A stretch of DNA of 64,000 nt from Microbacterium sp. MAH-37 (GCF_009758255.1 NZ_WSEN01000006.1:1-64000), one strand, 5' to 3'; shown: positions 1 to 9,036, numbered from the stretch's first letter. A program made the numbers and translations. Notes: generated by a model from the letters alone, not told the origin.

Positions 1-111
1 CCCACATCGTCCCGGAGGTCTTCGCTCACCTCAGACGTTCACAACGTGTCGGGGAAGAACAGTTAGGCCGCGGCTGTGTGCACCTCATTCCGAAGCCGGC
101 ATGAACCCTTC

Positions 112-117
112 GATAAT
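112..117 (+). promoter_or_regulatory. -10 box of a probable leaderless promoter for the PlsC-like gene
   Basis: The hexamer GATAAT matches five of six positions of the sigma-70/HrdB -10 consensus. Transcription would start near 124-126, which is the ATG of the acyltransferase gene, so the mRNA would be leaderless. There is no Shine-Dalgarno sequence before 126. The -35 region (near 88-93, TTCCGA) is weak. The position also argues against the GTG at 120 as the start. Confidence 0.45.
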
Positions 118-125
118 CTGTGCTG

Positions 126-905
126 ATGACCTCTGAGCAGTCGCCGGAATCCGAATCGGCACCTGAGCAGATGAACGCACCCCGACGGGCGGGCTTCGCC
201 TACGCCTTCGGCCGCATGCTGATCACCCCGCTCGCGCGCATGGTCTACCGCCCCCGGGTGGAGGGCCGCGAGAACGTCCCGAAGGACGGACCGGTGATCT
301 TCGCCAGCAACCACCTGTCCTTCATCGACTCGATCGCCATCCCGGTGGCGGCTCCGCGCCCTGTGCACTTCCTCGCCAAGTCGAGTTACTTCGAGGGCAC
401 CGGCATCAAGGGCGCGATGTCCCGGATCTTCTTCACGTCGATCGGGGCGATCCCGGTCCGCCGCGGCGCAGGACAGGCCGCCCTCGACGCCCTGGACCAG
501 CAGAAGCAGCTGCTCGACGACGGTCTGACGGTGGCGCTGTACCCGGAGGGGACGCGCTCCGACGACGGCCGTCTGTACAAGGGGCGCACCGGCGTCGCGT
601 TCCTGGCGCTGGAGACCGGCGCCCCGGTCGTCCCAGTCGGGCTCATCGGCACCGACATCGTGATGCCGCGCGGCGCGAAGATGCCGTCCCTACGGGAGCG
701 GATCACCGTCAAGTTCGGCGAGCCGCTCGATCTGAGCACACACGGCGCGGCGTCCAGCGGCAGGGCCAGGCGCCTCGCCACGGACGAGATCATGGCTGCC
801 ATCCACGCCCTGTCGGGCCAGGAGCTCGCCGGCGTCTACAACGAGCCGCCCGCACACACCCCGATCGAGAAGATCAAACAGGCGCTGCCGCACGAGCGCC
901 GCTGA
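126..905 (+). CDS. 1-acyl-sn-glycerol-3-phosphate acyltransferase (PlsC-like)
   Basis: The 259-residue product is a lysophosphatidic acid acyltransferase-type enzyme, which would transfer a fatty acyl chain to the sn-2 position in phosphatidic acid synthesis at the membrane. The HX4D catalytic box is visible as NHLSFID (H63, D68) and the substrate-binding box as YPEGTR (E141-R144). The first 20 residues are acidic and poorly conserved in character. A later ATG at 171 would remove them, so the start is moderately certain; 126 fits a -10 box at 112-117. The gene stands alone and converges on the OsmC gene. Several PlsC paralogues are usual in actinobacteria, so the exact acyl substrate is unknown. 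Confidence 0.85.
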   Translation: MTSEQSPESESAPEQMNAPRRAGFAYAFGRMLITPLARMVYRPRVEGRENVPKDGPVIFASNHLSFIDSIAIPVAAPRPVHFLAKSSYFEGTGIKGAMSRIFFTSIGAIPVRRGAGQAALDALDQQKQLLDDGLTVALYPEGTRSDDGRLYKGRTGVAFLALETGAPVVPVGLIGTDIVMPRGAKMPSLRERITVKFGEPLDLSTHGAASSGRARRLATDEIMAAIHALSGQELAGVYNEPPAHTPIEKIKQALPHERR

Positions 906-936
906 TCCCCACGGCCATTCCAGACGAACTCTGCGG

Positions 937-1413
937 TCAGTCTGCGACTGTGACAAGTGCCTCATGGCGCACGGGGAAGTTCACCGAGTTGGCGATGAAG
1001 CACCATTCGTGCGCCTGATGGTGCGCCTGCTGCGCCGCCTCGATCATGGATGCATCGGCGACGGTCACCTGAGGGCGCAGGACGACCTCGGTGAAGGCGC
1101 CGCCGCCCCGCCCGTCCTCGCGCATCACGCCGCTCGCGTCGTCGCGGTACGAGGTGACGACGACGCCCACCGTGACGCAGGCGTGCAGATACGACAGCAG
1201 ATGGCATTCGGAGAGGGATGCAACCAGCAGATCCTCGGGGTTCCACCGTGACGTGTCGCCGCGGAACGGCTTGTCAGAGGAAGCGAGCAGCTCGGGCTTG
1301 CCGTCGACCTGCAGCGTGACGTCCCTGCGGTAGTCGCGGTAGCCGCTGGTGCCGGTGCCCAGGTTGCCCGTCCACGTGGTCGTGAGCGCGTAATGGTGTT
1401 CTCCGAGTGGCAT
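937..1413 (-). CDS. OsmC family protein (peroxide/thiol-reactive)
   Basis: The 158-residue product has the OsmC/Ohr fold pattern: an N-terminal beta region, the motif SECHLLSYLHAC with the first conserved cysteine, and a second cysteine near the C-terminus in EWCFIANS. In this family the two cysteines reduce organic hydroperoxides. The sequence resembles the OsmC subgroup more than Ohr. The ATG at 1413 is chosen because an open frame further upstream runs antisense to the asparaginase gene and has no homology signal. It is divergent from that gene, with 45 bp between the two starts. Confidence 0.85.
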   Translation of the reverse strand: MPLGEHHYALTTTWTGNLGTGTSGYRDYRRDVTLQVDGKPELLASSDKPFRGDTSRWNPEDLLVASLSECHLLSYLHACVTVGVVVTSYRDDASGVMREDGRGGGAFTEVVLRPQVTVADASMIEAAQQAHHQAHEWCFIANSVNFPVRHEALVTVAD

Positions 1414-1458
1414 GCGGCCAGTCTGGCACGGTGCCCGACACGTCATAAGCTGGAAGAC

Positions 1459-2454
1459 GTGCTCGAGACTCTCACTGTTGCGGATTCCGTGGAACTGGCC
1501 GTCGTCGAACGCAGCGGATTCGTCGAATCCCGCCATGCCGGTGCGGCGGTCGTGCTCTCCCCCGACGGCGAAGTGGTCGCGCAGCACGGCAATGCCGACG
1601 CGCTGATCCTGCCGCGGTCGAGCATGAAGCCCCTGCAGGCGGTCGCCTGCGTCACGGCGGGCGCCGCGCTGGAGGGCGAGCAGCTCGCGATGAGCACTGC
1701 CAGCCACACGGGCACCGACCGGCACGTGGAGGTCGTGCGGGAGATGCTCGTCGCCGGCGGCCTCACCGAAGACGACCTGGCCTGCCCGCTGTCCTGGCCG
1801 AGCGACTCCGACACCCGACGCGAGATGACCCGGGACCACGCCGAGCCGAGCCGCATCCGGATGAACTGCTCCGGAAAGCACGCGGCGATGTTGCGTGCCT
1901 GTGTGGCGACCGGCTGGCCGACGGAGGGCTACCTCGATCCGGCGCATCCTCTGCAGGTGCACATCCGCGAGACGGTGGAGCGCCTGACCGGTTCGAAGGT
2001 CGCACACACCGCGATCGACGGATGCGGCGCCCCGGTGCACGCGATGACGCTCGTGGGGCTGGGCCGCAGCATCCACCGCATAGGCACCGCATCGGATCGC
2101 TCGCCGTTCGCGCTGCATCGCGTCGCGGGTGCGCTCGTGCGCGCCGTGCGGGAGAACCCGTGGACGATCGCCGGCCCCGGGCACCAGGACACTATCGCGA
2201 TCGAGCGGCTCGGCGTCTTCGCCAAGCACGGCGCGGAGGGCGTGATGGCCATGGTGGCCCCCGACGGTACGACGGTGGTGCTGAAGATGCTGGACGGCAA
2301 CGGCCGTGCGGCCACGATCGTCGCCGCCACGCTGCTGGCACGCGCGGGCGCCGTGACCGATTCGGATGTCGCGGCGCTGGCCGCCGACCTGCCGCTCGTC
2401 GTGCACGGCGGAGGGACGCCGGTGGGCACCGTCCGCCCCGGCGCGGGGATCTGA
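1459..2454 (+). CDS. L-asparaginase II family protein
   Basis: The 331-residue product belongs to the asparaginase II family (Pfam PF06089 type), which hydrolyses L-asparagine to aspartate and ammonia and differs from the EcAII fold. Family blocks visible are RSSMKPLQA near residue 55, STASHTGT, NCSGKHAAML and DGCGAPVHA. The GTG at 1459 lies nine bases after a GGAAG. An upstream in-frame ATG at 1393 would overlap the OsmC gene and lacks a ribosome site. The protein is cytoplasmic with no signal peptide. It is followed by a hairpin and then the convergent EccC-like gene. Confidence 0.85.
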   Translation: MLETLTVADSVELAVVERSGFVESRHAGAAVVLSPDGEVVAQHGNADALILPRSSMKPLQAVACVTAGAALEGEQLAMSTASHTGTDRHVEVVREMLVAGGLTEDDLACPLSWPSDSDTRREMTRDHAEPSRIRMNCSGKHAAMLRACVATGWPTEGYLDPAHPLQVHIRETVERLTGSKVAHTAIDGCGAPVHAMTLVGLGRSIHRIGTASDRSPFALHRVAGALVRAVRENPWTIAGPGHQDTIAIERLGVFAKHGAEGVMAMVAPDGTTVVLKMLDGNGRAATIVAATLLARAGAVTDSDVAALAADLPLVVHGGGTPVGTVRPGAGI

Positions 2455-2465
2455 CAGTTCGGCCC

Positions 2466-2492
2466 GGCGCGCTGCTCAGCAGAGCGGGCGCC
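2466..2492. terminator. hairpin between convergent genes
   Basis: GGCGC (2466-2470) pairs with GCGCC (2488-2492), with an inner GCTC/GAGC stem and an AGCA loop. It lies in the 53-bp gap between two converging genes and could end transcription from both sides. There is no T-tract, as is common in high-GC actinobacteria. Confidence 0.4.
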
Positions 2493-2507
2493 CCGTCGTC
2501 GCCCTGA

Positions 2508-5243
2508 TCAGGCCAGAGCACCGGGCAGCAGCACCCGCCGCGGCACGCCGCCCTGCAGCGTGACCCACGCTCTTCCGGCGTGCACGCGTGCGAACGGCGG
2601 CAGTGTGCGCACTCCGGCGAGCTGACGCAGGTCCCCGGGACACTCCGCGGCGATCAGCAGCTCGCCCTCTGCGCGGAGGCGCTGCGTGACAGCCCAGTTC
2701 ATCCGCCACTCCTCCGGGTCGGCGACCAGGATCACCGGCGTCTCGGACGGCTGGAGACCCGATGCCGCGTCGTTCATCCCGATCACGCGATGCCGAGGGT
2801 GCTCGATGCGCAGCAGGTCGGCCGTCTGCCGCGCCGCCGGCGTCACCACGCCGCAGAGCGTGCGCTGCGGTCGCCAGCGCGGGGTGTCGGACACGGCGGC
2901 CGCGAGTGCCTGTCCGTCGTCCACCCAGCACAGCTGCACCTCACGTCCGTCGATCCGTGCCCGTCCTGCGGGCCGGTCCCTGCGGAAGCCCTCCGGGTCT
3001 CCCCCGGCCGCGAGATGCTCGGCACGGCCTGGCAGCCGCAGCGTCGCGCGCCGTGGCAGCGCGTCGACGACACGGGCCACGGCACCGGACGTCCGGGAGA
3101 CGGTGACGGCCACAGGGACGGCGCGCACCAGCTGCTCCCAGGCGGACACGAACTCCAGGGCGTACTCGGGCGGATACGAGGCGGCCAAAAGGTCGAGATC
3201 GTCGCAGAGCACCAGCGGCGGACGCGCGGCCCCTGACAGGAGGTCCTGGACGACGTCCCAGGCGCCCTCGGTGTCGGCGGGTATCACCGTCGCCGCCGGC
3301 TGCTGCGCCGCGAGCAGGCGCAGCGCCGTCGTCTTGCCCGCTCCTGGCCCGCCGATGATGGCCAGTCCCCGCCCCGCTTCCAGGATCGCCACCGGCTGGC
3401 GCTGACGATCGGGTTCGTCCGCCACCCCGAGCACGAGGCCCTGACGATGTCGCAGGCCGCCCTCTCGCGTCGGAGCCACCTCGTTCAGAGCGAGCACTTC
3501 GGGGAGCGCGGGCAGCCACGGACTGCGCGGGCGCTGATCAGCGGGCCAGCGCAGGGAGGCCGCCCGCACGTCGGCGGCGCCCGTCAACGCGATGCGCGCA
3601 CAGACCGCCTCCGCATCCTGCGGGCGACGTACGAAGGCCAGTCCGCGCGACTCGGGCCCGCCGGGCACTGCCGACGCCGCGTCTGAGCCGATCACGAGCC
3701 GGCTGTCGGCCGCGTCGGCCACGCGCAGGCTGACGCGCAGCGGGCAGTTCGCGGCGAGAGCGTCGCGGATGACGCCGGCGGCACGCTGCGTGCCGAGCAC
3801 GAGATGCATGCCGAGCGCGCGCCCGCGCGCCGCGACATCCGTGAACACGGCACCCAGATCCGCGTGCTCCTGCAGCAGCGCGGCGAACTCGTCGACCACG
3901 ATCACGAGACGCGGCAGAGAGGGCAGCTGGTGGATGTCGCGCACCCCGGCTTCGGCCAGCGCCCGCTCCCTGCGGCGCAGTTCGGCGGTCAGGCTCTCCA
4001 CGCCGCGACGGGCGCCCTCGTCGTCGAGGTCGGTAATCACCGCAGCGACCTGGGGCAGCTCGCGGAGCGGATCGAACGCCGTGCCTCCCTTGAAATCGGC
4101 CAGGACGAAGTTGACCCGATCCGGACCGTGCGCGCCGGCGATCGCCGTCACCCACGAGACCAGGAGCTCGCTCTTGCCCGTGCCCGTCATCCCGGTGACG
4201 ATGGCGTGCGGCCCGTCTTCGACCAGATCCACGACGACATCGCCGCGCTCGCCACGCCCGAGTGCGGCAGCGAGGCCGGCACCGCCGTCCGGCACGGCAT
4301 CGAGTTCGTGCAGTGCCACCCGCTCCGGCAGTTCCGCCACGTCCTCACCGCGGGCGGCGCTGTCTGCGGCGATCGCGCGTGCCTGTGCGAGCGAGATCCC
4401 CTCCACGACCAGATCCTGCACTCCGTCGGGGGTGCGCAGGCGCGCCCGAAGCGGATCCGTGCAGTCCAGGACGGCGGTGACTCCGTCCGGCGGCTCCGTA
4501 CCCGGCGCGCAGAGTGAGAGCCGGGCATCGCCGGTGACGTCCGCGGCGGCACCGATGACGAGGCGGAAGGCCGAGCGCCGGGAACTGCTCGCGTGCGGCA
4601 GCTCGGCGAGGCCGAGCCCGTCGAGTCCGTCCCCGAGAAGAGCCAGCTGCGAGGGCGTGAACCGGAGGCAGAGCTGCACGATCAGCGCACGGAGCACCGC
4701 CGCGCCGATCGGCTGCGGAGCCCGCACGCTGACGCCGCGACCGATCGGGACCGTCACCGGGGCGTCGTCCAGTCGCGACGCGCGCTCCCGGAACGCGCGA
4801 GCACGATCGTCGTCTCCCCCGCTCGCCCGAACCGCGCTCATGCGCACGCCGCGGCCGAGGACCAATGCGGTCTCCGCCGTGGGAGGCTCCGGCCCGCGCA
4901 GCGGCTGTTCGCTCAGGCAGGCGGCGGCATCAGGGTGCCTGCGCCACATCCCCGCACGCTCCTCGGCGTGCAGCTCGATCAGCTCGGCATCCGCGCGCTG
5001 CCAGGCCGCATCCGCCTCGGCCTCGCCACGCCGTCGATCGCGTCGCCTGGTGCGGATGCCGTCGAGGAACGACGCCAGCAGCATGAGCGGGCCGAGCGCC
5101 GCGAAGCAGAGCGCGAACAGCGATCCGGTTACGGCCCACAGCACCACGCCGGCGACGACGGGGACGATCGCCGCCAGCAACGGCAACGACGGGCGGCTCG
5201 GCGACGCTGGCGAGGGCGGCAGCACGATCGTGGTGGATTCCAT
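2508..5243 (-). CDS. FtsK/SpoIIIE-domain ATPase, EccC-like
   Basis: The 911-residue product has two N-terminal membrane helices (about residues 20-62), a long linker, and two P-loop domains. The first has Walker A GMTGTGKSELL near 355 and Walker B VIVVDEFAAL near 448. The second has GGPGAGKTTALRL near 634 and a partial Walker B LVLCDDLDLL near 679. This is the layout of EccC/EssC motor ATPases of type VII secretion, which have two or three such domains, not of the division translocase FtsK (no four-helix domain, no gamma domain). The ATG at 5243 is used; a start six codons upstream is possible. It follows a PP2C phosphatase gene by 57 bp, probably in one operon. No WXG100, EccB, EccD or mycosin gene is in this window, so the substrate is unknown. 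Confidence 0.8.
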   Translation of the reverse strand: MESTTIVLPPSPASPSRPSLPLLAAIVPVVAGVVLWAVTGSLFALCFAALGPLMLLASFLDGIRTRRRDRRRGEAEADAAWQRADAELIELHAEERAGMWRRHPDAAACLSEQPLRGPEPPTAETALVLGRGVRMSAVRASGGDDDRARAFRERASRLDDAPVTVPIGRGVSVRAPQPIGAAVLRALIVQLCLRFTPSQLALLGDGLDGLGLAELPHASSSRRSAFRLVIGAAADVTGDARLSLCAPGTEPPDGVTAVLDCTDPLRARLRTPDGVQDLVVEGISLAQARAIAADSAARGEDVAELPERVALHELDAVPDGGAGLAAALGRGERGDVVVDLVEDGPHAIVTGMTGTGKSELLVSWVTAIAGAHGPDRVNFVLADFKGGTAFDPLRELPQVAAVITDLDDEGARRGVESLTAELRRRERALAEAGVRDIHQLPSLPRLVIVVDEFAALLQEHADLGAVFTDVAARGRALGMHLVLGTQRAAGVIRDALAANCPLRVSLRVADAADSRLVIGSDAASAVPGGPESRGLAFVRRPQDAEAVCARIALTGAADVRAASLRWPADQRPRSPWLPALPEVLALNEVAPTREGGLRHRQGLVLGVADEPDRQRQPVAILEAGRGLAIIGGPGAGKTTALRLLAAQQPAATVIPADTEGAWDVVQDLLSGAARPPLVLCDDLDLLAASYPPEYALEFVSAWEQLVRAVPVAVTVSRTSGAVARVVDALPRRATLRLPGRAEHLAAGGDPEGFRRDRPAGRARIDGREVQLCWVDDGQALAAAVSDTPRWRPQRTLCGVVTPAARQTADLLRIEHPRHRVIGMNDAASGLQPSETPVILVADPEEWRMNWAVTQRLRAEGELLIAAECPGDLRQLAGVRTLPPFARVHAGRAWVTLQGGVPRRVLLPGALA

Positions 5244-5300
5244 GCCCCCATCACAGCGCACGGTTCAGCCCGGAACCGGGCTGTCCACAGCTCTGGGCCG

Positions 5301-6086
5301 TCAGTCGGCGGAAATCTCTTCTGGGGAGGAGGAGTCGTCGACCTGCAGCACGATCAGCGTGACGTTGTCCCGCCCGCCGTTTTCCAGCGCTGCCTCGAGC
5401 ATCGCGTCGACGGCCGCGCCCGGATCGGCGTTCTCGCGCAGGAAATGCAGGATGCCGTAATCGGTGAGTTCTTTGGTCAGCCCGTCGGAGCACACGACGA
5501 AGCGGTCGCCCGCCTGCACCTCGACGGCGATGTAGTCCGGCGGCAGCAGTTCGCTGGCGCCGACCGCGCGGGTGATCACGTTGCTGTACGGGTGCCCCTC
5601 AGCCTCCTCAGGACTGAGCTTCCCGGACGAGATGAGCTCCTGCACCACGGAGTGATCGGTCGTGACCTGGGCGAGCTTGCCCTCGCGCGCGAGGTAGACC
5701 CGGGAGTCGCCGATGTTCAGCACGATCCAGCGGGGCTCGTCCTCGCTTCGGTCGAGGAACAACCCGGTCAGCGTGGTACCTGTCCCCTCGTCCGTCGTGT
5801 CGGGGTGAGCGGCGATGTCGGCGACGGCCTGGCCGAGCGCCTTCTCGATGGCCTCGGTGCCCACGTCGCCGCTCTCGACGATCGCATCCAACCGGGCGAT
5901 CGTGCGGCTGCTGGCGATCTCCCCGCCCGCGTGACCGCCCATGCCGTCCGCCACGACGAAGAGCGGATAGCGCGCCAGGAACGCGTCCTGATTGGTGTCG
6001 CGGCGGTGCCCCTGGTCGGTCGCCCCGGCCCAGGAGAGCTGCACTGCGTCGTCGACGCGGTACGTCTGCGTTGTCGTCTCAGGCAC
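5301..6086 (-). CDS. PP2C-family serine/threonine phosphatase
   Basis: The 261-residue product is a metal-dependent PPM phosphatase. Motifs are TDQGHRRDTNQD (metal-binding Asp), VVADGMGGHAGG, and CSDGLTKELTD, with a final GGRDNVTLIVLQV block. It has the single catalytic domain and no transmembrane segment, unlike PstP, which has one. In this family the phosphatase reverses Ser/Thr kinase signalling, often on FHA proteins. It directly precedes the EccC-like ATPase gene on the same strand, which suggests that the phosphatase tunes that machine; this link is inference. Confidence 0.88.
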   Translation of the reverse strand: MPETTTQTYRVDDAVQLSWAGATDQGHRRDTNQDAFLARYPLFVVADGMGGHAGGEIASSRTIARLDAIVESGDVGTEAIEKALGQAVADIAAHPDTTDEGTGTTLTGLFLDRSEDEPRWIVLNIGDSRVYLAREGKLAQVTTDHSVVQELISSGKLSPEEAEGHPYSNVITRAVGASELLPPDYIAVEVQAGDRFVVCSDGLTKELTDYGILHFLRENADPGAAVDAMLEAALENGGRDNVTLIVLQVDDSSSPEEISAD

Positions 6087-6158
6087 GAGGACTCTCCGAG
6101 GTGCGTGCGGTGCTCCGGGTTACCCCGGAATCTGTTGCCATCGTAGTGGACCCCCGGG

Positions 6159-7139
6159 TCACAGCCCGACTGCCGGATCCTCGGGAAGCGGGAAGTATGC
6201 GTCGATCGCCGCGAGTTCCGCGGCATCCGGCTCCCAGGCCACGGCGGCTCGCACGTTCGACTCGACCTGTGAGGCCGTCGTCGCGCCGGCGATGACGCTG
6301 GAGACGCCCGGCTGCGCCAGAAGCCAGCCGTAGGTCGCCTCGAGCATGGTGATGCCGCGCTCGGCGCAGAACTGCGCATACGCCTCGAGGGCGTCCCATG
6401 GCGCGTTCTCCCAGATGAAGCGGCGCTCGCTCATGATGCGGCTGCCGGCGGGTCCCCCGTCACGGGTGAACTTGCCGGTGAGCAGGCCGTTGTGCAGGGG
6501 GAAGTACGGGAAGAAGCCGAGGCCGTACCGGTTCACCGCGGGCAGCACCTCCCGCTCGGCTCCTCGTGCCAGCAGCGAGTACTGGTTCTGCGATGAGACG
6601 AAGCGGCCGGTGGAGCGAGCTCGCGCGGTGAACTCCGCCTCGGCGATCTGCCATCCGGTGAAGTTCGAGTGTCCGTAGTAGCGGATCTTGCCCTCGTCGA
6701 CGAGCTCGTCCAGAGCGTCGATCGTCTCCGCGATCGGAGTCTGCACATCGGGTAGATGCAGTTGGTAGAGGTCGATCCAGTCGGTGCGGAGCCGGCGCAG
6801 CGACTGCTCCACCGCGTGCCTCACGTAGCGGCGCGATCCGCGCCCGCCCGGGAAGTCATAACCCATGTCGTACTCGTGCCCGAACTTCGTCGCGAGCACG
6901 ACGCGATCCCGGCGCCCCTCGATCGCCTCGCCGATGAAGCTCTCGCTGGTCCCGCCTCTGCCGTACATGTCGGCGGTGTCGAAGAAGAACATCCCCTGGT
7001 CGATCGCCGCGTCGATCACGACGCGGCTGCCCTGGATGGTCTCGGTCACCGTCCCCGGCCGCCCGAAGTTGTTGCATCCGAGTCCTGCGGCGGAGACGAC
7101 GAGTCCGGAGCCCCCGACGCGGCGCTGAGCGTTCACCAT
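6159..7139 (-). CDS. aldo/keto reductase
   Basis: The 326-residue product is an NADPH-dependent aldo/keto reductase with a TIM-barrel pattern. Visible are the catalytic Asp and Tyr (DTADMYG), the Lys in VLATKFGHE, the YGHSNFTGWQ segment, and a C-terminal cofactor loop SSVIAGATTASQVESN. It resembles the YajO/Tas-like voltage-channel beta group (AKR11-13 type). The ATG at 7139 begins the family's usual GGSGLVVSAAGLGCNN opening; ten extra upstream codons look spurious. The physiological substrate is unknown. It lies between a strong hairpin upstream and the PP2C gene downstream, 72 bp away. Confidence 0.85.
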   Translation of the reverse strand: MVNAQRRVGGSGLVVSAAGLGCNNFGRPGTVTETIQGSRVVIDAAIDQGMFFFDTADMYGRGGTSESFIGEAIEGRRDRVVLATKFGHEYDMGYDFPGGRGSRRYVRHAVEQSLRRLRTDWIDLYQLHLPDVQTPIAETIDALDELVDEGKIRYYGHSNFTGWQIAEAEFTARARSTGRFVSSQNQYSLLARGAEREVLPAVNRYGLGFFPYFPLHNGLLTGKFTRDGGPAGSRIMSERRFIWENAPWDALEAYAQFCAERGITMLEATYGWLLAQPGVSSVIAGATTASQVESNVRAAVAWEPDAAELAAIDAYFPLPEDPAVGL

Positions 7140-7178
7140 GCCCTCCACACTATCGGTGCGATACGGCACCGGGGACGA

Positions 7179-7214
7179 CGACGGGCTCCCGATCCGAAGA
7201 TCGGGAGCCCGTCG
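7179..7214 (-). terminator. strong hairpin terminator after the DUF5684-like gene
   Basis: A perfect 16-bp stem (7179-7194 with 7199-7214) closes a CGAA tetraloop. It begins 8 bases past the stop codon of the minus-strand membrane protein gene and precedes the aldo/keto reductase gene on the same strand. No T-run follows, so it fits the I-shaped terminators common in actinobacteria. Confidence 0.75.
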
Positions 7215-7222
7215 CGGTGCAC

Positions 7223-8137
7223 TCAGGCCGGGGGCTGTTCGCCCTTGCCGTCGGCCGTGGGAGGGGCATCCGGAGCATCCGACTGCGGCTCGGTCGCCGG
7301 AGCGCCGAAGTCGATCGCCGGAGCGTCGGCCTGCGGAGCCGCCTCCGGAGCGGCTGCGGGTGCAGCATCCGTCGGAGGCACCGGCGGAGCCGGCGGGACC
7401 GGGGGTGCCGGCGGCGCGGGAGGCGTCGTCGGCGGTGCGGGAGGCGTCGTCGGCGCTGCAGGAGTGTCAGGAGTGGTGAACACCGGCGGAACCGGGACGC
7501 CGGGAGCCGGCGCGGCCGGCGGAGCGTAGCCCTGCGGCGGGACCGGGGCACCCGGAGCGCCGGGGGCCGGCGGTGCGTAGCCCTGCGGTGCACCGTAGGC
7601 GGGCGCCTGCGGCGCTGCAGCGACCTGCACCGGCACACCGTCCCACACCGTGCGATCGGCGAGGAAGCCATTGGAGGCCCAGCCGGCCGGCGCGATCGCC
7701 GGGTTCCAGCGCGACTTGTCGAACGCGACGATGCCGAGCCAGACGAGGTCCAGGAAGAAGTACAGGATGACCCAGACGGCCTCCTTCTGCGTCTTCAGGC
7801 CCACGCGCCACGCGGCCAGAAGTCCGAGTACGCGCGCGGCCAGGGCGACCAGCGGCAGGATGATGAACCAGCCGAGGATCGGGATGATCGCACCGAGGAT
7901 GCCCGCACCGACCAGGTACAGCACCAGCCACGGGCTCAGGTCACCGAGCTTCAGGAAGATCATGTAGTTGTAGACCGGCACCCAGGCCCGCCACTTGCCC
8001 TGCACGCCGGCCTTCTCGAAGATCTTCATGTAGAAGAGCGAGTAGAGGATGTAGCCGCCGAAGGCGAAGATGAGGCCGATCAGAGTGGAGACGAGCGTCG
8101 CCGCCGCGTCCACCACCCCGTAATCGTCGTAGCCCAT
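7223..8137 (-). CDS. DUF5684-like membrane protein with proline-rich tail
   Basis: The 304-residue product has four or five membrane helices in its first 155 residues. They enclose a segment KAGVQGKWRAWVPVYNYMIF that resembles DUF5684 proteins (KAG-x-PGW-x5-PIYN). The C-terminal half is a low-complexity tail of Ala, Pro and Thr, with runs such as TPPAPPTTPPAPPAP and repeated GAPQGYAPPAPG-like units. The ATG at 8137 has AAGGAG 11 bases upstream. No enzymatic residue can be named. The tail could be an extracellular or cytoplasmic spacer. It is monocistronic by appearance, ending in a 16-bp hairpin. Confidence 0.65.
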   Translation of the reverse strand: MGYDDYGVVDAAATLVSTLIGLIFAFGGYILYSLFYMKIFEKAGVQGKWRAWVPVYNYMIFLKLGDLSPWLVLYLVGAGILGAIIPILGWFIILPLVALAARVLGLLAAWRVGLKTQKEAVWVILYFFLDLVWLGIVAFDKSRWNPAIAPAGWASNGFLADRTVWDGVPVQVAAAPQAPAYGAPQGYAPPAPGAPGAPVPPQGYAPPAAPAPGVPVPPVFTTPDTPAAPTTPPAPPTTPPAPPAPPVPPAPPVPPTDAAPAAAPEAAPQADAPAIDFGAPATEPQSDAPDAPPTADGKGEQPPA

Positions 8138-8265
8138 GAGGATCGAATCTCCTTGGTCGTCTGGGGCGAATATCACCCGCCACGAAGCGCCTGCTTCGCA
8201 CAGGTCATGCTATCGGCGTGTCGCGCGCGCGGGCAATGACCGCGACGGCGGGTCACGCCGGCCGC

Positions 8266-9003
8266 TCACTCGTCGACGACGAGCTCCAGGATCCCCGCTT
8301 CGGCGCGCCGGAGGACGATTCCGTTCTCCTGGGCCCAGCGCATCAGCGCTGGAGCGCCTCCGATACGCGGGCGCGACCGCGCGAGTCGGCGCACCAGTTC
8401 GCCCTTCGACTTCTTGTTGAAGTGGTTCAGTGCTCGCCCCGTCGGGGTCACGACGCGCACGTACTCCGACTTCACGGATGCCGGGACGGGACCGAGTGCG
8501 ACATAGGCCTCGCTGCGCAGGTCGAGCACGAAGCGCTCCTCCCCCAGCGCCTCGCTCGTCGCGGCCGCCCAGTGACGGCGCATCGGCGGGATGCCGGGCA
8601 GCGCAGTGCCCGCCGCCAGACGGTACGACGGGATCGGGTCCAGCGCGCCGACCGGGCCGAAGGGAGCGGAGTGCACGAGCACGTGCGTCCCCAACCATCG
8701 CCTCGAACGCGCATCCAGCGATGCCGCATCCAGTGCGTCGTACAGCACGCCGGTGTACCGGTCGATCGCCGGCATCGTCGCGGCGGTGCGCAGGGCGCGG
8801 TTGTGCTCGACGTCACCGGCCTGGCGAGCGCTGAGCTTGAGCACGCGCTGTGCGTCAGCGGCATCCGCGGACAGCGCGACGAGCGCATCGACGGTCGCCT
8901 CGCGAACGGGTCGGAGCGACGGCAGCGCCAGGGCGTCGAGATCGAGCGCCGCGCCCGAACCACCGGGCCGCTTCGTCTCGGACGGCGGCAGCAGGATCCT
9001 CAT
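8266..9003 (-). CDS. yaaA: peroxide stress protein YaaA
   Basis: The 245-residue product begins MRILLPPSETKRP, the signature of the YaaA/DUF328 family. It also has the block YTGVLYDALDA and a basic KSKGELVRRLA segment near the C-terminus. E. coli YaaA lowers intracellular free iron during hydrogen peroxide stress and binds DNA. The length matches the family (about 250). The gene lies just downstream of the atp operon terminator on the same strand, with no sign of shared function. Confidence 0.87.
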   Translation of the reverse strand: MRILLPPSETKRPGGSGAALDLDALALPSLRPVREATVDALVALSADAADAQRVLKLSARQAGDVEHNRALRTAATMPAIDRYTGVLYDALDAASLDARSRRWLGTHVLVHSAPFGPVGALDPIPSYRLAAGTALPGIPPMRRHWAAATSEALGEERFVLDLRSEAYVALGPVPASVKSEYVRVVTPTGRALNHFNKKSKGELVRRLARSRPRIGGAPALMRWAQENGIVLRRAEAGILELVVDE

Positions 9004-9036
9004 GACCGACCCCTTTCCGGACAGGTCTGCAGACGG

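Noticed and set aside
2508..5243. Reading this gene as the chromosome translocase FtsK.
   Set aside because: It has only two N-terminal helices, no gamma domain and a second P-loop domain; EccC-like is the better match.
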